Shown here piece after piece: positions 8,689 to 22,257 of a stretch of DNA of 64,000 bases (its first letter is position 1; every line of letters begins with the position of its first letter). Below the pieces are notes generated by a model. That model was given only the letters and a program-made list of their open reading frames with translations, searched no databases and was not told the DNA's origin. This DNA is from Natronoarchaeum rubrum. GTDB lineage: Archaea > Halobacteriota > Halobacteria > Halobacteriales > Natronoarchaeaceae. Position numbers and translations under genes: made by a program. The stretch covers positions 434,001 through 498,000 of the forward strand of contig NZ_JANHDP010000002.1 in assembly GCF_024494695.1 (NCBI RefSeq), in the 5' to 3' direction.

Positions 8689-9067
8689 ACTGACTTGGTA
8701 CGACCTTCCGGCTAAAGTATTTACCTAAATAGGAGTCGGCGTCTAGATCTGCATTGTAATTAATTGTTGAGGATTACAAAACGGCGCCTGACGGTTCGAT
8801 TCCTGAAAAAATAGGGAACGGACAGAAACAAACGATTACCCTCCGAACATATCTAGAGTTTCTTACTTGTGACGCTCCGCGTCCCTCGAGCGATGTGTTG
8901 GACGGTATCATTGCTCATGTCTGTCAGAGCGCGGAGATTCCCGTCGCGACGCTCTGGCACGGGCGCCCGTCCGCTTTCTACGGATCGTCGCCTTAACAAC
9001 TCTATTTCGAGTAAGGATCTATCAGCTAGTACGAACATTTATCCCGGCGCTGGTCGCAACCTCATAC
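8689..9067. promoter_or_regulatory. divergent gapI-gapII promoter region with an inverted repeat
   Basis: The 379 bases separate the divergent starts of the two GAPDH genes. On the gapI side a TATA-like stretch lies at about 8715-8728. On the gapII side ACATTTATCC (TTTAT at 9038-9042) lies 26-30 bases before the ATG. Between them is a perfect inverted repeat, TTGTAAT-N12-ATTACAA, at 8754-8779. It is 66-91 bases from the gapI start, a plausible place for an activator or for a repressor acting in both directions. No gene is seen in the gap. Confidence 0.6.
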
Positions 9068-10123
9068 ATGCTCCACGTGGGCGTCAACGGGTACGGTACG
9101 ATCGGCAAGCGCGTCGCCGACGCGGTGCGGGCACAGCCGGATATGACGATCGCGGGCGTGACAAAGACGAGTCCCGACTTCGCGGCCGAGGGGGCTCGTG
9201 CCGCGGGCTATCCCCTCTACGCGTGCGACGAGGGGTCGGTCGACGAGTTCCACGCCGCGGGCCTCGCCGTCGACGGGACGGTCGAGGACATGGTCGACGC
9301 CAGCGACGTCGTCGTCGACGCGACGCCGGGCGGCGTCGGCGCGGAGTACCGCCCGCTCTACGAGGCCCATGACACGCCCGCCGTGTTCCAGGGCGCCGAG
9401 GCTCCGGACGTGGCCGAGACGAGCTTCAACTCGCGTGCGAACTTCGAGACCGCCCGGGACGCCGACTACGTGCGGGTCGTCTCCTGCAACACGACCGGGC
9501 TCTCGCGCCTGCTCGCTCCGCTCGCGGAGACCTACGGCGTCGAGAAAGCCCGGACGACGCTGGTGCGTCGCGGCGGTGATCCCACCCAGTCCGAGCGCGG
9601 GCCGATCAACGACATCCTCCCCGACCCGGTCGAGGTGCCCTCCCACCACGGTCCGGACGTACAGACGATCTTCCCCGACCTGTCGATCGACACGCTCGGA
9701 CTGACGGTGCCGGCGACGCTGATGCACCTCCACAGCGTCAACGTCACGCTGGAGTCGACACCCGATCCCCACGAGGTGCGCGACCTGCTCGACGCCGAGT
9801 CGCGGCTGTTCGTCGTTCCCGAGCGCTCCGGGATCGAGAGCTGCGGCCAGCTCCGCGAGTACGCCCGCGACGCCGGCCGCCCGCGCGGGGACGTCTGGGA
9901 GAACTGCGTCTGGGGCGAGTCGATCACCGTCGAGGGCCGGGACTTCTACTGCTTCCAGGCGATCCACCAGGAGGCCGACGTCGTGCCCGAGAACGTCGAC
10001 GCGCTCCGGGCGATGTTCGACATGGCCGACGCCGAGGAGAGCGTGGCCCGAACGAACGCCGCGCTGGGCCTCGAACGCGACGGCGACGCCCGTCCGGACC
10101 CGCGGGTCGCGGCCGACGACTGA
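9068..10123 (+). CDS. gapII: type II (archaeal) glyceraldehyde-3-phosphate dehydrogenase
   Basis: The 351-residue protein has the archaeal GAPDH N-terminus [17 protein letters not shown] and the active-site motif [11 protein letters not shown] with the catalytic Cys at 140. It is unrelated in detail to the bacterial-type copy next door. The family is tetrameric and uses NADP or NAD; the Lys-Thr after VT (about 33) is typical of NADP use. In Haloferax the orthologue works in gluconeogenesis. A TATA-like TTTAT 26-30 bases upstream of the ATG supports this start and a leaderless mRNA. Confidence 0.96.
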   Translation: MLHVGVNGYGTIGKRVADAVRAQPDMTIAGVTKTSPDFAAEGARAAGYPLYACDEGSVDEFHAAGLAVDGTVEDMVDASDVVVDATPGGVGAEYRPLYEAHDTPAVFQGAEAPDVAETSFNSRANFETARDADYVRVVSCNTTGLSRLLAPLAETYGVEKARTTLVRRGGDPTQSERGPINDILPDPVEVPSHHGPDVQTIFPDLSIDTLGLTVPATLMHLHSVNVTLESTPDPHEVRDLLDAESRLFVVPERSGIESCGQLREYARDAGRPRGDVWENCVWGESITVEGRDFYCFQAIHQEADVVPENVDALRAMFDMADAEESVARTNAALGLERDGDARPDPRVAADD

Positions 10124-10262
10124 GCGGCACCGATCGCTGACGGCGTTCCGGCGTCCGCAGCGCCAGCGGCCGCGGAGCGGGCGGCCGCAGCGGCGTCGTC
10201 GCGCGGGCTCGTCGGCGAATTCCGGGGCCGACAGAAGGTTTTTGCCCGGGTAGGAACTACCA

Positions 10263-10658
10263 ATGCGTATGCACCGCGACGACCGCGACGACCCCTTCGA
10301 CGATCTCTTCCGGGAGATCGAGCGGATGATGAACGACGTGATCGGGCAGGGCGACGTCGACGTCGGCTTCGAGAACGACGCCGGGTTCGGCAGCGACACC
10401 CACGTGGACGTCCACGAGACCGACGAGGAGGTCCGCGTCATCGCCGACATCCCCGGCGTCGAGAAGGAGGACATCGACCTCCAGTGCGACGGGACGGTGC
10501 TGACGATCGGCGCCGCCAGCGAGCGCCGCACCTACGACGATCGGGTGACGCTGCCCAGCCGCGTCGACGAGCACACCGCCGACGCGACGTACAACAACGG
10601 CGTCCTCGAAGTCGTGTTCGACCGGGCCGACGACTCGGCGGACATCGACCTGGAGTAA
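10263..10658 (+). CDS. Hsp20 / alpha-crystallin family small heat-shock protein
   Basis: This is a 131-residue acidic protein. After an amphipathic N-terminus (FDDLFREIERMMNDV, about 12-26) comes the alpha-crystallin domain at about 45-125. It contains VDVHETDEEVRVIADIPGVEKEDI, the typical opening of the fold, and NNGVLEVVF, the GVL motif near 112-120 seen in nearly all members. Such proteins form oligomers that hold unfolding proteins. Gas-vesicle GvpH proteins share the fold, but no gas-vesicle genes are near. The start codon is an ATG about 140 bases after gapII; the second ATG two codons later is also possible. Confidence 0.88.
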   Translation: MRMHRDDRDDPFDDLFREIERMMNDVIGQGDVDVGFENDAGFGSDTHVDVHETDEEVRVIADIPGVEKEDIDLQCDGTVLTIGAASERRTYDDRVTLPSRVDEHTADATYNNGVLEVVFDRADDSADIDLE

Positions 10659-10671
10659 GTCCTCTTCTCGC

Positions 10672-11544
10672 TCACTCTTCGGCCCGCTGCCGGATCGACG
10701 CCGCCAGCCGGTCGTAGAAGCCCGGCTCGTACTTCGTCTCGGCGTCGATCGTCGGCCGGGCGTTCGTTTCGCTCACGACCACCTGGTCCCCGCTCGCGAG
10801 CAGATCGACGCCGACGAACGACAGCTCCAGCTCGGCGGCGACGCGCTCGGCCAGACGCCGCCACTCGTCGGGCAGGTCGACGCCGGTCGCCTCGGCGCCC
10901 CGGTGGACGTTGTGCTTCCACTGGCCCGCCGCCAGCGCGTCGTCGGGGAGGCGCCGCTCGACCGCGCCCACGAACTCGCCGTCGAGCACCATCGCCCGGT
11001 AGTCTCGCGCGTCGGGGAGGTACTCCTGAATCAGGAACGACTTGTCGCCGGTCGCCTGAAAGTCGTGGACGAGATCGAGGTAGTCGACGACGCCCAGAAA
11101 GGAGTCCAGATCGTCGACCCGCGCGACGCCGACCCCGCGCGTGGTGGAGGTGGGCTTGACGACCACAGGAGGATCGAACCGCTCGAAGGCGGCGATCAGT
11201 TCCTCGTCGTCGACGGGGTTCGACACGAGCGTCGTCTCGGGTACCGGCAGCCCCGCACGATCGAGGCGGGCGATCACGCCAGCCTTGTTCCGCGAGGTGA
11301 GGACGGCGTCGCGACCGTTGAGCCACGGCACGTCGAGCGCGGCGTCGGCCGCCCCGCCCTCGATCATCCGGCCGGGGAAGACGAAGCCGACGTCGAACTC
11401 GTCGGGCGACCACGGTCGCTCGCCGGTGAGCGGCACCGTCCGCTCGGAGACCGGGCAGTGGCGCGCCTCGATCCCGCGCTCGGCCAGCGGCTCGGCCATC
11501 CGCTCGAACGTCTCCGCGCGGTTCGCGACCGCGAGCGTCAGCAT
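10672..11544 (-). CDS. RimK/LysX-like ATP-grasp ligase
   Basis: This 290-residue protein has an N-terminal pre-ATP-grasp domain (about 1-95) and an ATP-grasp domain. KAGVIARLDRAGLPVPET (about 92-109) is the usual entry helix. VVVKPTSTTRGVGVARV (about 127-143) is the ATP-binding Lys strand with its glycine-rich loop. FVGVDLLASGDQVVVSETNARPTI near the C-terminus carries the Glu and Asn that bind magnesium. The family joins amino acids such as glutamate to a carrier or peptide using ATP, as RimK, LysX and CofF do. The exact substrate cannot be told. It ends 13 bases from the convergent hsp20 gene. Confidence 0.85.
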   Translation of the reverse strand: MLTLAVANRAETFERMAEPLAERGIEARHCPVSERTVPLTGERPWSPDEFDVGFVFPGRMIEGGAADAALDVPWLNGRDAVLTSRNKAGVIARLDRAGLPVPETTLVSNPVDDEELIAAFERFDPPVVVKPTSTTRGVGVARVDDLDSFLGVVDYLDLVHDFQATGDKSFLIQEYLPDARDYRAMVLDGEFVGAVERRLPDDALAAGQWKHNVHRGAEATGVDLPDEWRRLAERVAAELELSFVGVDLLASGDQVVVSETNARPTIDAETKYEPGFYDRLAASIRQRAEE

Positions 11545-11678
11545 ACCGCTCTCTGGGGGCCGGAGCGGGAAAAAGGCAGCCGAACGCGGGGCGCCGAAGC
11601 TGTCGGGGAGCTACTACGAAAGACCGCGAGAAAGCAATCGTCAGAACCGGGAGAGAACGTGAGCGGCGTCGACCGGCC

Positions 11679-12209
11679 TCAGGAGACGAGTTTGTCTTCG
11701 CCGCGCTCGACGACGATGCGACAGGGCGGCGAGAGCTTGTTGTACGACCGGCGGAAGGCCTCCTTGACGACGGTGGCCTGCTCGACGGTACAGTAGGCGG
11801 TGAAGATGCGGTCGCCCTCGGGGATGCGGGCGGCGGTGCCGACGATCTTCCCGAACGCCTGACGCATCCCGTCGGACACACGGTCGGCGCCCGCGCCGGT
11901 CGCCTGCTTGTTCTCCCGGATGACGTGGTGGGGGAACTTCCGGAGGATCATCTTGTAGTTGCCCTCGCCGAGTTCCTTGATGAGGTGGCGGTTCGCCGAG
12001 AGGCGGGAGGCTTCGAGCGAGCCGTGGCGGAGCTGGACTTCTTCCTCGGTGACGAGGCTGATCTGGACGGGGTAGTCCTCGGGGTCCGATTGGAGGTCGC
12101 CCATCTGGTGCTGTGCGATCTTCGAGCCGGGGATGCCGCCCATGAACTCCTTGCGGGTGTAGGGCGGCTTATCGATATTCCGGTACATCGAGGCCGGTTT
12201 CTCTGCCAT
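11679..12209 (-). CDS. rpl10e: 50S ribosomal protein L10e (uL16)
   Basis: The 176-residue protein matches archaeal/eukaryotic L10e along its full length: [27 protein letters not shown] at the N-terminus, [31 protein letters not shown] in the centre (about 99-129). The protein lies near the A site of the large subunit. The frame remains open upstream, but the ATG at 12209 gives the family N-terminus, and a CTTTATC box at 12237-12243 lies about 30 bases upstream, as in leaderless haloarchaeal genes. It is transcribed alone here and not in a ribosomal operon. Confidence 0.97.
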   Translation of the reverse strand: MAEKPASMYRNIDKPPYTRKEFMGGIPGSKIAQHQMGDLQSDPEDYPVQISLVTEEEVQLRHGSLEASRLSANRHLIKELGEGNYKMILRKFPHHVIRENKQATGAGADRVSDGMRQAFGKIVGTAARIPEGDRIFTAYCTVEQATVVKEAFRRSYNKLSPPCRIVVERGEDKLVS

Positions 12210-12519
12210 GTTACCCGAAGCGTGGCCCACGCCGCCGATAAAGCCTTCGAAGCGGATACTACTGCGCCGCGATCGCCGCGCTTCGATCGCCATCTGCGCT
12301 CGTCGGCGGTCTGGCTCAATATCGATAGACTCCGTCGCTCTACCCGCTGGATCGCGCAACAATCCGATACTCACGGCGACAGTGACTCAAGCGAACGCGC
12401 TGTCGACCCTGCAGTCGCCAGCATGGATTCAGCTTCTGAACAAATCAAACGCCTAAATTAAAAATCCTTAGTCATAACAACGCACTTTAGTTTAATATCC
12501 ATAGTTAGAACTGTATCAT
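12210..12519. promoter_or_regulatory. divergent intergenic region between rpl10e and a secreted protein gene
   Basis: The stretch is 310 bases without a supported gene. It holds the rpl10e TATA box (12237-12243, minus strand) and, at the other end, TTTAATAT at 12491-12498, which lies 22-29 bases before the ATG at 12520. Composition becomes markedly A/T-rich from about 12440. I see no other structure. Confidence 0.5.
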
Positions 12520-13917
12520 ATGACGGGAGACACTACGCGGCGGACTGTACTGACCGGCATGGGAGCGGCGGCGATCCTCGGCGGCACGGGGATGGTGACC
12601 GCTGGCGGAGACGACTCCGAATCGGACGACGAAAATGGAAACGGAAACGGCGACGGCGGGAACGTAGCCAGCCTCAAGGGGTTCCACGCGTCGCCGGACG
12701 CGCCGAACGTCGACGTGTACGTCAACGACGTGCTCGTCCTCGAAGACGTGGCGTTCGGCGAGGTGAGCGACTACCTGGTACTGCTGTCGGGCGAGTACGA
12801 CGTGATGGTCGTTCCGACGGGAGAGGATACCGACGCGGCCGTGATCGACCAGTCGGTCGAGGTTCCGGCGGGCGCGGCCACCGCAGTCGTGGTCGGCGAG
12901 GCCGCTGAAGACGGCGACCAGCCGCTCGAACTGCTGTTGCTGGAGGTCGAGCTCGGCGATCTCGGCGAGGACGAGAGTCGCGTCCGCGCGGTCCACGCGT
13001 CGCCGGACGCGCCCGCGGTCGACATCGTCGCCGGCGATCAGGTGCTGGTGTCCGACCTCGAGTTCGGGAACGCCGAGAGCGTCGACGTCCCGGCGGACTC
13101 GTACACGCTGGAGATCCGACCCGCGGGCGGCGAGGACGCCGTCGCGGAGTTCGACGTCGAACTCGCGCCGAACACGATCTACTCGGCGTACGCCGTCGGC
13201 TACCTCGAGCCCGAGGACGACCAGCCGGCGTTCGACCTGCTGCTCGATGTCGACGCCCTGACGCCGGACACCGAGGGCGACGACGACGAGCAGGCGGCCG
13301 ACGACGGTGAAGAGGAGGACGACGAGACGGCTTCGGTCTCCTTCGAGGATCAGGAGTCCGACGGCACGTCGGTCGAGGTCGCTTCGGCGACCCTACCCGA
13401 GGGCGGCTTCGTGACGATCCACGACAGCACTCTCCTCGAGGGCGAGGTAACCGGGAGCGTCATCGGCGTCTCCGAGTACCTCGACTCGGGCGATCAGGAG
13501 GATATCGTCGTCGATCTCTACGAGGGCGTCCCCGGCGCCGAGTTCGACGACGACGAGCTCACCGAGGACGAGACGCTGATCGCGATGCCCCACCTCGACA
13601 CGAACGACAACGAGGAGTACGACTTCGTCGAGTCCGAGGGCGAAGACGACGGCCCCTACACCGAGGACGGTGAGCCCGTCATCGACGACGCCGAGATCAC
13701 GGTCGAGGACGGCGATGACGAGGAAGACGACGACGAGGACGACGATGCCGCGAGCGACGATGCGGCCGACGACGACGCCGACGCGATGGCGGACGACGAC
13801 GGCGGCAACGCCAGCGACGACGCCGTCGGCATCGACGGCAACGACAGCGCGGGCGGCAATATGAGCGACGGCAACGACAGCGCGGTTAGCCAGATGTCGA
13901 CCGGCAACGACTGCTAA
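12520..13917 (+). CDS. Tat-type secreted DUF4397-like protein with very acidic tail
   Basis: The 465-residue protein starts with a twin-arginine signal (TRRTVLTG, then a hydrophobic GAAAILGGTGMV segment to about 28). Two related domains follow: residues 50-145 and 150-240 both begin with the repeated phrase FHASPDAPNVDV or VHASPDAPAVDI, as in DUF4397 proteins. From about 275 to 395 there is a different beta-rich domain with VEVASATLPEGGFVTIHD, like the DUF7282 modules of haloarchaeal surface proteins. The last 70 residues are almost entirely Asp, Glu, Ser, Ala and Asn. No lipobox Cys follows the signal, so it is probably released or wall-associated. Binding function is unknown. Confidence 0.82.
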   Translation: MTGDTTRRTVLTGMGAAAILGGTGMVTAGGDDSESDDENGNGNGDGGNVASLKGFHASPDAPNVDVYVNDVLVLEDVAFGEVSDYLVLLSGEYDVMVVPTGEDTDAAVIDQSVEVPAGAATAVVVGEAAEDGDQPLELLLLEVELGDLGEDESRVRAVHASPDAPAVDIVAGDQVLVSDLEFGNAESVDVPADSYTLEIRPAGGEDAVAEFDVELAPNTIYSAYAVGYLEPEDDQPAFDLLLDVDALTPDTEGDDDEQAADDGEEEDDETASVSFEDQESDGTSVEVASATLPEGGFVTIHDSTLLEGEVTGSVIGVSEYLDSGDQEDIVVDLYEGVPGAEFDDDELTEDETLIAMPHLDTNDNEEYDFVESEGEDDGPYTEDGEPVIDDAEITVEDGDDEEDDDEDDDAASDDAADDDADAMADDDGGNASDDAVGIDGNDSAGGNMSDGNDSAVSQMSTGNDC

Positions 13918-13987
13918 CCGAGCGCCGACGACTCGGATGCGGTACCGCGATCAGCGGCCCGCGGCACCGCGACCAGCGGCTCATTTT

Positions 13988-15121
13988 TCATCGACGACGT
14001 GCCTCGCGAGCAGCCTCGGCGTCGCGCGCTCGCGGGCTGTCGCCGCCGTGTGGCGTGTCGCGTCGGCGTATCTTGGCGGCGTGGACCGTCTCGGTGGCGT
14101 CGTCGATCACCACGACCTCGCCGGGCGCGGCGGGCAACCGCTCCTCCAGCGATCCGCTCAGGTACGTCGGCTGGGCGCGCTCCAGCGCGTCGAGGTCCGG
14201 CCCGGCGGTGAGCCGGTGGGCGACGAGGACGTCCGACTGGGCAATGCCCACGTCGGGCACCGCGCTGGGGCGCTGGGTCGCCGCGACGAGGCTCACGCCC
14301 GGCGCGCGACCGCGCGTGAGAATCGTCCGGAGCGCGGGCTCGGCGACGCCGTCGAAGAAGGCGTGCGCTTCGTCGAGCAGGATCCAGGGGAGACGGTCGA
14401 TCGATCCAGTCACGCGCGCCCGGTACAGCGCCTCGGCGACGCCGCGACATATCGCGTTCATCGGCGCGGCGTCGAGTCCGGAGACGTCGACGACGGTCAC
14501 CTCGGGACCGCCGAGATCCGCGGCGTCCAGACCGTCGGCGTCGAAGACGCCCCACGACGCCGCCAGATCGAGGTGGTTGCTCGCCGCGCGGGCGTCGACG
14601 GCCGGCGCGTCGGCCGACTCGATCTCGTCGCGCATCCCCGCGAGCGTCGACGCCGCCGCTGTCGCCCGCCAGATCAGGCTTCCAGCGCCGCTCTCGGGCG
14701 AAAGCCCGAGCAGCGAACACCACGAGCGCGGGTCGAGCGCGGAGGGCGCGACGCTCGGCTCGGCGACGACGTCGGCCGGTACCGTTTCGCCGTCGGCGGG
14801 CGCCGCGAGTTCGTGGAACACGTCCATCGGATCGACGACGACGGGTGCGACGCCGCTCGATCGGGCCAGCGACTCCGCGATCACGCCTATCGTGTAGGAC
14901 TTACCGTAGCCGCGCTTGCCGACCAGCAGGGCGGCGTGGGGCCCGTCGAGGTCGAGGTACAGCGACGCGCCGCGGCTGCCGTCGAGCGCGCGGTACGTTC
15001 CGAGTTTGCCGGCGTACTCGGGCGGGGCGTCTCGGTCGTCGTCCCCGTCGGCCGTCACTTCCGAGGCAGGACTCGACGACTGTTGCTTGGCGTCGGCGCC
15101 GCGTCCGATGACGAAGGTCAC
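13988..15121 (-). CDS. HerA/FtsK-like P-loop ATPase
   Basis: With the GTG start at 15121 the protein has 377 residues: MTFVIGRG at the N-terminus, Walker A GKRGYGKS at 68-75, Walker B WILLDEAHAFF, and a sensor-type VSLVAATQRPSAVP. Stand-alone HerA-like ATPases of haloarchaea have this plan; some pump DNA with a nuclease partner, but no nurA or mre11 is beside it. A longer frame to an ATG at 15247 exists, but a TTTTTATA box at 15221-15228 (minus strand) would lie inside it, and the shorter GTG start restores the family N-terminus. The C-terminus is basic and low-complexity. Confidence 0.82.
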   Translation of the reverse strand: MTFVIGRGADAKQQSSSPASEVTADGDDDRDAPPEYAGKLGTYRALDGSRGASLYLDLDGPHAALLVGKRGYGKSYTIGVIAESLARSSGVAPVVVDPMDVFHELAAPADGETVPADVVAEPSVAPSALDPRSWCSLLGLSPESGAGSLIWRATAAASTLAGMRDEIESADAPAVDARAASNHLDLAASWGVFDADGLDAADLGGPEVTVVDVSGLDAAPMNAICRGVAEALYRARVTGSIDRLPWILLDEAHAFFDGVAEPALRTILTRGRAPGVSLVAATQRPSAVPDVGIAQSDVLVAHRLTAGPDLDALERAQPTYLSGSLEERLPAAPGEVVVIDDATETVHAAKIRRRDTPHGGDSPRARDAEAAREARRR

Positions 15122-15220
15122 GGGCTTCGGTGGCGCTCTATCGGATTTGAACGTGTGGCCGTTCCCGCCCGCGACAGTCGGTAGAACGACGTGATCGTTC
15201 CCGGCGTTGCGCGCCGATCG

Positions 15221-15228
15221 TATAAAAA
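15221..15228 (-). promoter_or_regulatory. TATA box of the HerA-like ATPase gene
   Basis: TTTTTATA read on the minus strand predicts transcription start near 15195. It lies downstream of the ATG at 15247 and upstream of the GTG at 15121, which is why the shorter gene model was chosen. Confidence 0.5.
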
Positions 15229-15360
15229 GCGCCGGACGGGCGTCCAATTTCTCTACGAACGATATCGGAGACTAACAGTCCTAATATTTCCTTGCATGTG
15301 TATATAATACCCTTAGCCATTCAGGAGAACCCTCTTATTGGAGAAGATCAAGTCTGACGT

Positions 15361-19890
<4,530 letters not shown>

Positions 19891-19927
19891 CGCTCGCGCT
19901 CGGTCGTTTTTGCTACCGTAGACTCCC

Positions 19928-20581
19928 TTACTCTCGCTTGTCGTCCCCGACGAGCGCGCCGTCGACCAGATTCTCCATCCCCCGGCGAAGTCGCTCGGAG
20001 GCGGCCTGGCTCGACACGCCGAGCTGTTCGGCCAGCCCGGCTAGCGACGTCTCGCGCGGGATCGAAAAGTAGCCCTCCTCGCCGGCGATCAGCAGCGCCT
20101 CCCGCTGCTGGTCTGAGAGGCCGTGGTGGCGCTCGGGCGGCGTCTGCTCGGCGCCGTACAGCGCGCTGACGTCGATCGAGAGGCCGTCGGTTCCGCACGC
20201 TTCGCGCCACGACGCCAGCGCATCCCTGTCGGGAACGAACATCCGGGCGCGGTAGCCGTCGGACGTGATCGTCGCCGATCGGATGAGCGCGTCGTGCTCG
20301 ATTGCGTGGTGATAGAGGTCGACGATCGGTAACCTCGCCGGGTGAGTCACCCGATAGAGCCGACGCCCCGGTTTCGTCTCGAGGCAGGTCCACCGCTCGA
20401 CGCCGTCGTCCTCGTCGAGACCGGCCTCGAACTGATCGAACTGATCGCCGTAGCTCCAAAAGAACGCCCGCAGCGGGATCTCGTCGGTCGCCGCGAGGTG
20501 CTCCATCTCGACCTCCATCGCCGGGGCTCGTCGGATGGCCACCTCCAGCGGCGCATCGTCGACCCCGAACTCGACGATCAT
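19928..20581 (-). CDS. Bat-type HTH transcriptional regulator
   Basis: The 217-residue protein has an N-terminal sensor-like half (about 1-150) and a C-terminal bacterio-opsin-activator-type HTH (about 155-210). The HTH contains LSDQQREALLIAGEEGYFSIPRETSLAGLAEQLGVSSQAASERLRRG, the recognised HTH-10 pattern with the recognition helix around SQAASERLRR. Haloarchaea carry many paralogues with diverse targets. It converges with gltB, ending 37 bases from it, so any role in glutamate metabolism is only suggested by position. A second member lies at 57034. Confidence 0.9.
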   Translation of the reverse strand: MIVEFGVDDAPLEVAIRRAPAMEVEMEHLAATDEIPLRAFFWSYGDQFDQFEAGLDEDDGVERWTCLETKPGRRLYRVTHPARLPIVDLYHHAIEHDALIRSATITSDGYRARMFVPDRDALASWREACGTDGLSIDVSALYGAEQTPPERHHGLSDQQREALLIAGEEGYFSIPRETSLAGLAEQLGVSSQAASERLRRGMENLVDGALVGDDKRE

Positions 20582-20835
20582 ATTAGGTACGTGACAGCTA
20601 TGCTGATAAGCATTCCGGCATCGTCACCGTCGAAAAGCGGGGGGCGACCCCGCCGTCGGTCATGTCAGAGGCACCGGATTCAGAACGACGTCCGAATCCA
20701 GGCAAAGAAATTGTTCACGGCCATATCCTAAAACCACAGGCCATGAATATACAACTCGGCCGCCGCGATCCCGCCGAGGGCCATGGCATACCATGTCGAT
20801 GACAGTTCACGTCCTCGGTAAAAACGATCGCCTAC

Positions 20836-22104
20836 TCACGCCGGCGCGGCCGACTCACCGTCGCTCTCGGACTGGACCGCCCGGATCCGCTCGGGGATCG
20901 GCGGATGGGTGTGGTGGAACGCCGCGTACCAGGGGTGAGGGAACGGGTTCGCGAGGTTCTCGCGTGCCAGTTCGGCGAGCGCGTCGGCCATCGGGCCGCC
21001 GTCGCCCACCACCTCGACCGCAAAGGCGTCGGCCTCGCGCTCGAAGCCCAGCCAGAACCGGTTGACCAGCGGCGCCGTCAGGCCGAACAGCGGGTAGACG
21101 AACAGCGCCGCGACGAACAGCCCGGCGTAGGTGGCGTCGGCCGGCAGGTCGAACAGTGCGTAGAGCCACCCCGCGTCGACGAGGTAGCCCAGCGCCGCGA
21201 ACGCGACGCCCGTGCGGACCGCCGAAGCGCCCAGTCCTTTCCAGATGTGGGCCTTCTTCCAGTGGGCGAGTTCGTGGGCGAGCACGCTCTGGATCTCGGG
21301 GACCGACAACTTCTGGACGAGCGTGTCGAACAGGACGACGCGCTTGGTCGAGCCGAACCCGGTGAAGTAGGCGTTGAGCCGCGATGAGCGGCGGCTCGCG
21401 TCCATCGTGTAGATGTCGGAGGTCTCGAAGCCCGCGCGGTCGAACACGTCGACGACGGCGTCGTGGAGCTCGCCGTCCGCGACGGGCTCGAACTCGTTGA
21501 ACAGCGGCGCGATCACGCGGGGGTAGAGGATCTGCATCACCAGTCCGAAGCCGACGACCAGCAGCCACGCGCCGACCCACCACCACGTCGGCGCCGCGGC
21601 GATCACCCACAGCACGGCGCCCAGCAGCGCACCGCCGAGCACGAGCGCGACGACGGTCCCGACGACGGCGTCGCGTAGCCACAGCCGCGGCGTCTGCTCG
21701 TTGAACCCGAACTGCTCGTCGATCACGAACGTCTCGTAGAGGTCGAACGGCGTCTGCGCGACCCGCTGGAGCACGAGCAGGGCGAGAAAGAAGACCAGTC
21801 CCTGCGCTATCGGACCCAGCCCGGTGTCGCGGAGCCCGGCGACGGCGTCGCCCAGCGCCCCGGCGTACAGCGCGACCAGCAACAGCGCGAGCAGCGTCCA
21901 GCTCTGGAGCTGTCCGAGTCCCGCCGTCGCCCGGTTGTAGTCGATCAGTTCGTCGACCGACTCGACGCCGATCCGTTCGTCGAGCCACTCAGCGTTGGCC
22001 CGACTTTCGCGGGCGCCGTGACGGACGTTCAGAATCGCCAGCGCCGAGAACAGCGCCTGCGAGCCGACCAGCAGCGCCAGCAGCAGCGCGTGGTACTCGA
22101 TCAT
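20836..22104 (-). CDS. Ste24-type M48 membrane metalloprotease
   Basis: The 422-residue integral membrane protease has about six hydrophobic segments: residues 3-25, 66-88, 97-115, 147-170, 175-193 and a pair at about 292-345. The zinc motif is HELAH at 277-281 (VLAHELAHWKKAH), with the third ligand in FEREADAFAVEV near 358. The N-terminal DLYETFVIDEQFGFN region is typical of Ste24/CAAX-protease-1 relatives rather than the shorter HtpX. A 16-codon upstream extension to 22152 was rejected because MIEYHALLLALL is the natural membrane-anchor start. Likely role: quality control or processing of membrane proteins. Confidence 0.9.
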   Translation of the reverse strand: MIEYHALLLALLVGSQALFSALAILNVRHGARESRANAEWLDERIGVESVDELIDYNRATAGLGQLQSWTLLALLLVALYAGALGDAVAGLRDTGLGPIAQGLVFFLALLVLQRVAQTPFDLYETFVIDEQFGFNEQTPRLWLRDAVVGTVVALVLGGALLGAVLWVIAAAPTWWWVGAWLLVVGFGLVMQILYPRVIAPLFNEFEPVADGELHDAVVDVFDRAGFETSDIYTMDASRRSSRLNAYFTGFGSTKRVVLFDTLVQKLSVPEIQSVLAHELAHWKKAHIWKGLGASAVRTGVAFAALGYLVDAGWLYALFDLPADATYAGLFVAALFVYPLFGLTAPLVNRFWLGFEREADAFAVEVVGDGGPMADALAELARENLANPFPHPWYAAFHHTHPPIPERIRAVQSESDGESAAPA

Positions 22105-22257
22105 CGGGCGTTCGTTTCCGCGTGGCGGCCTAAAATGGTCGGGGGCATACACAGCGGGCGAGTGCTTCGCGGGACGCCGTCGTTCGGCTGCCGTCGCACG
22201 GCCGAGCTATCGCCGCCCGGTCGCCACCGTTTTTGCCCCCGCGACGAATCCGGACCC

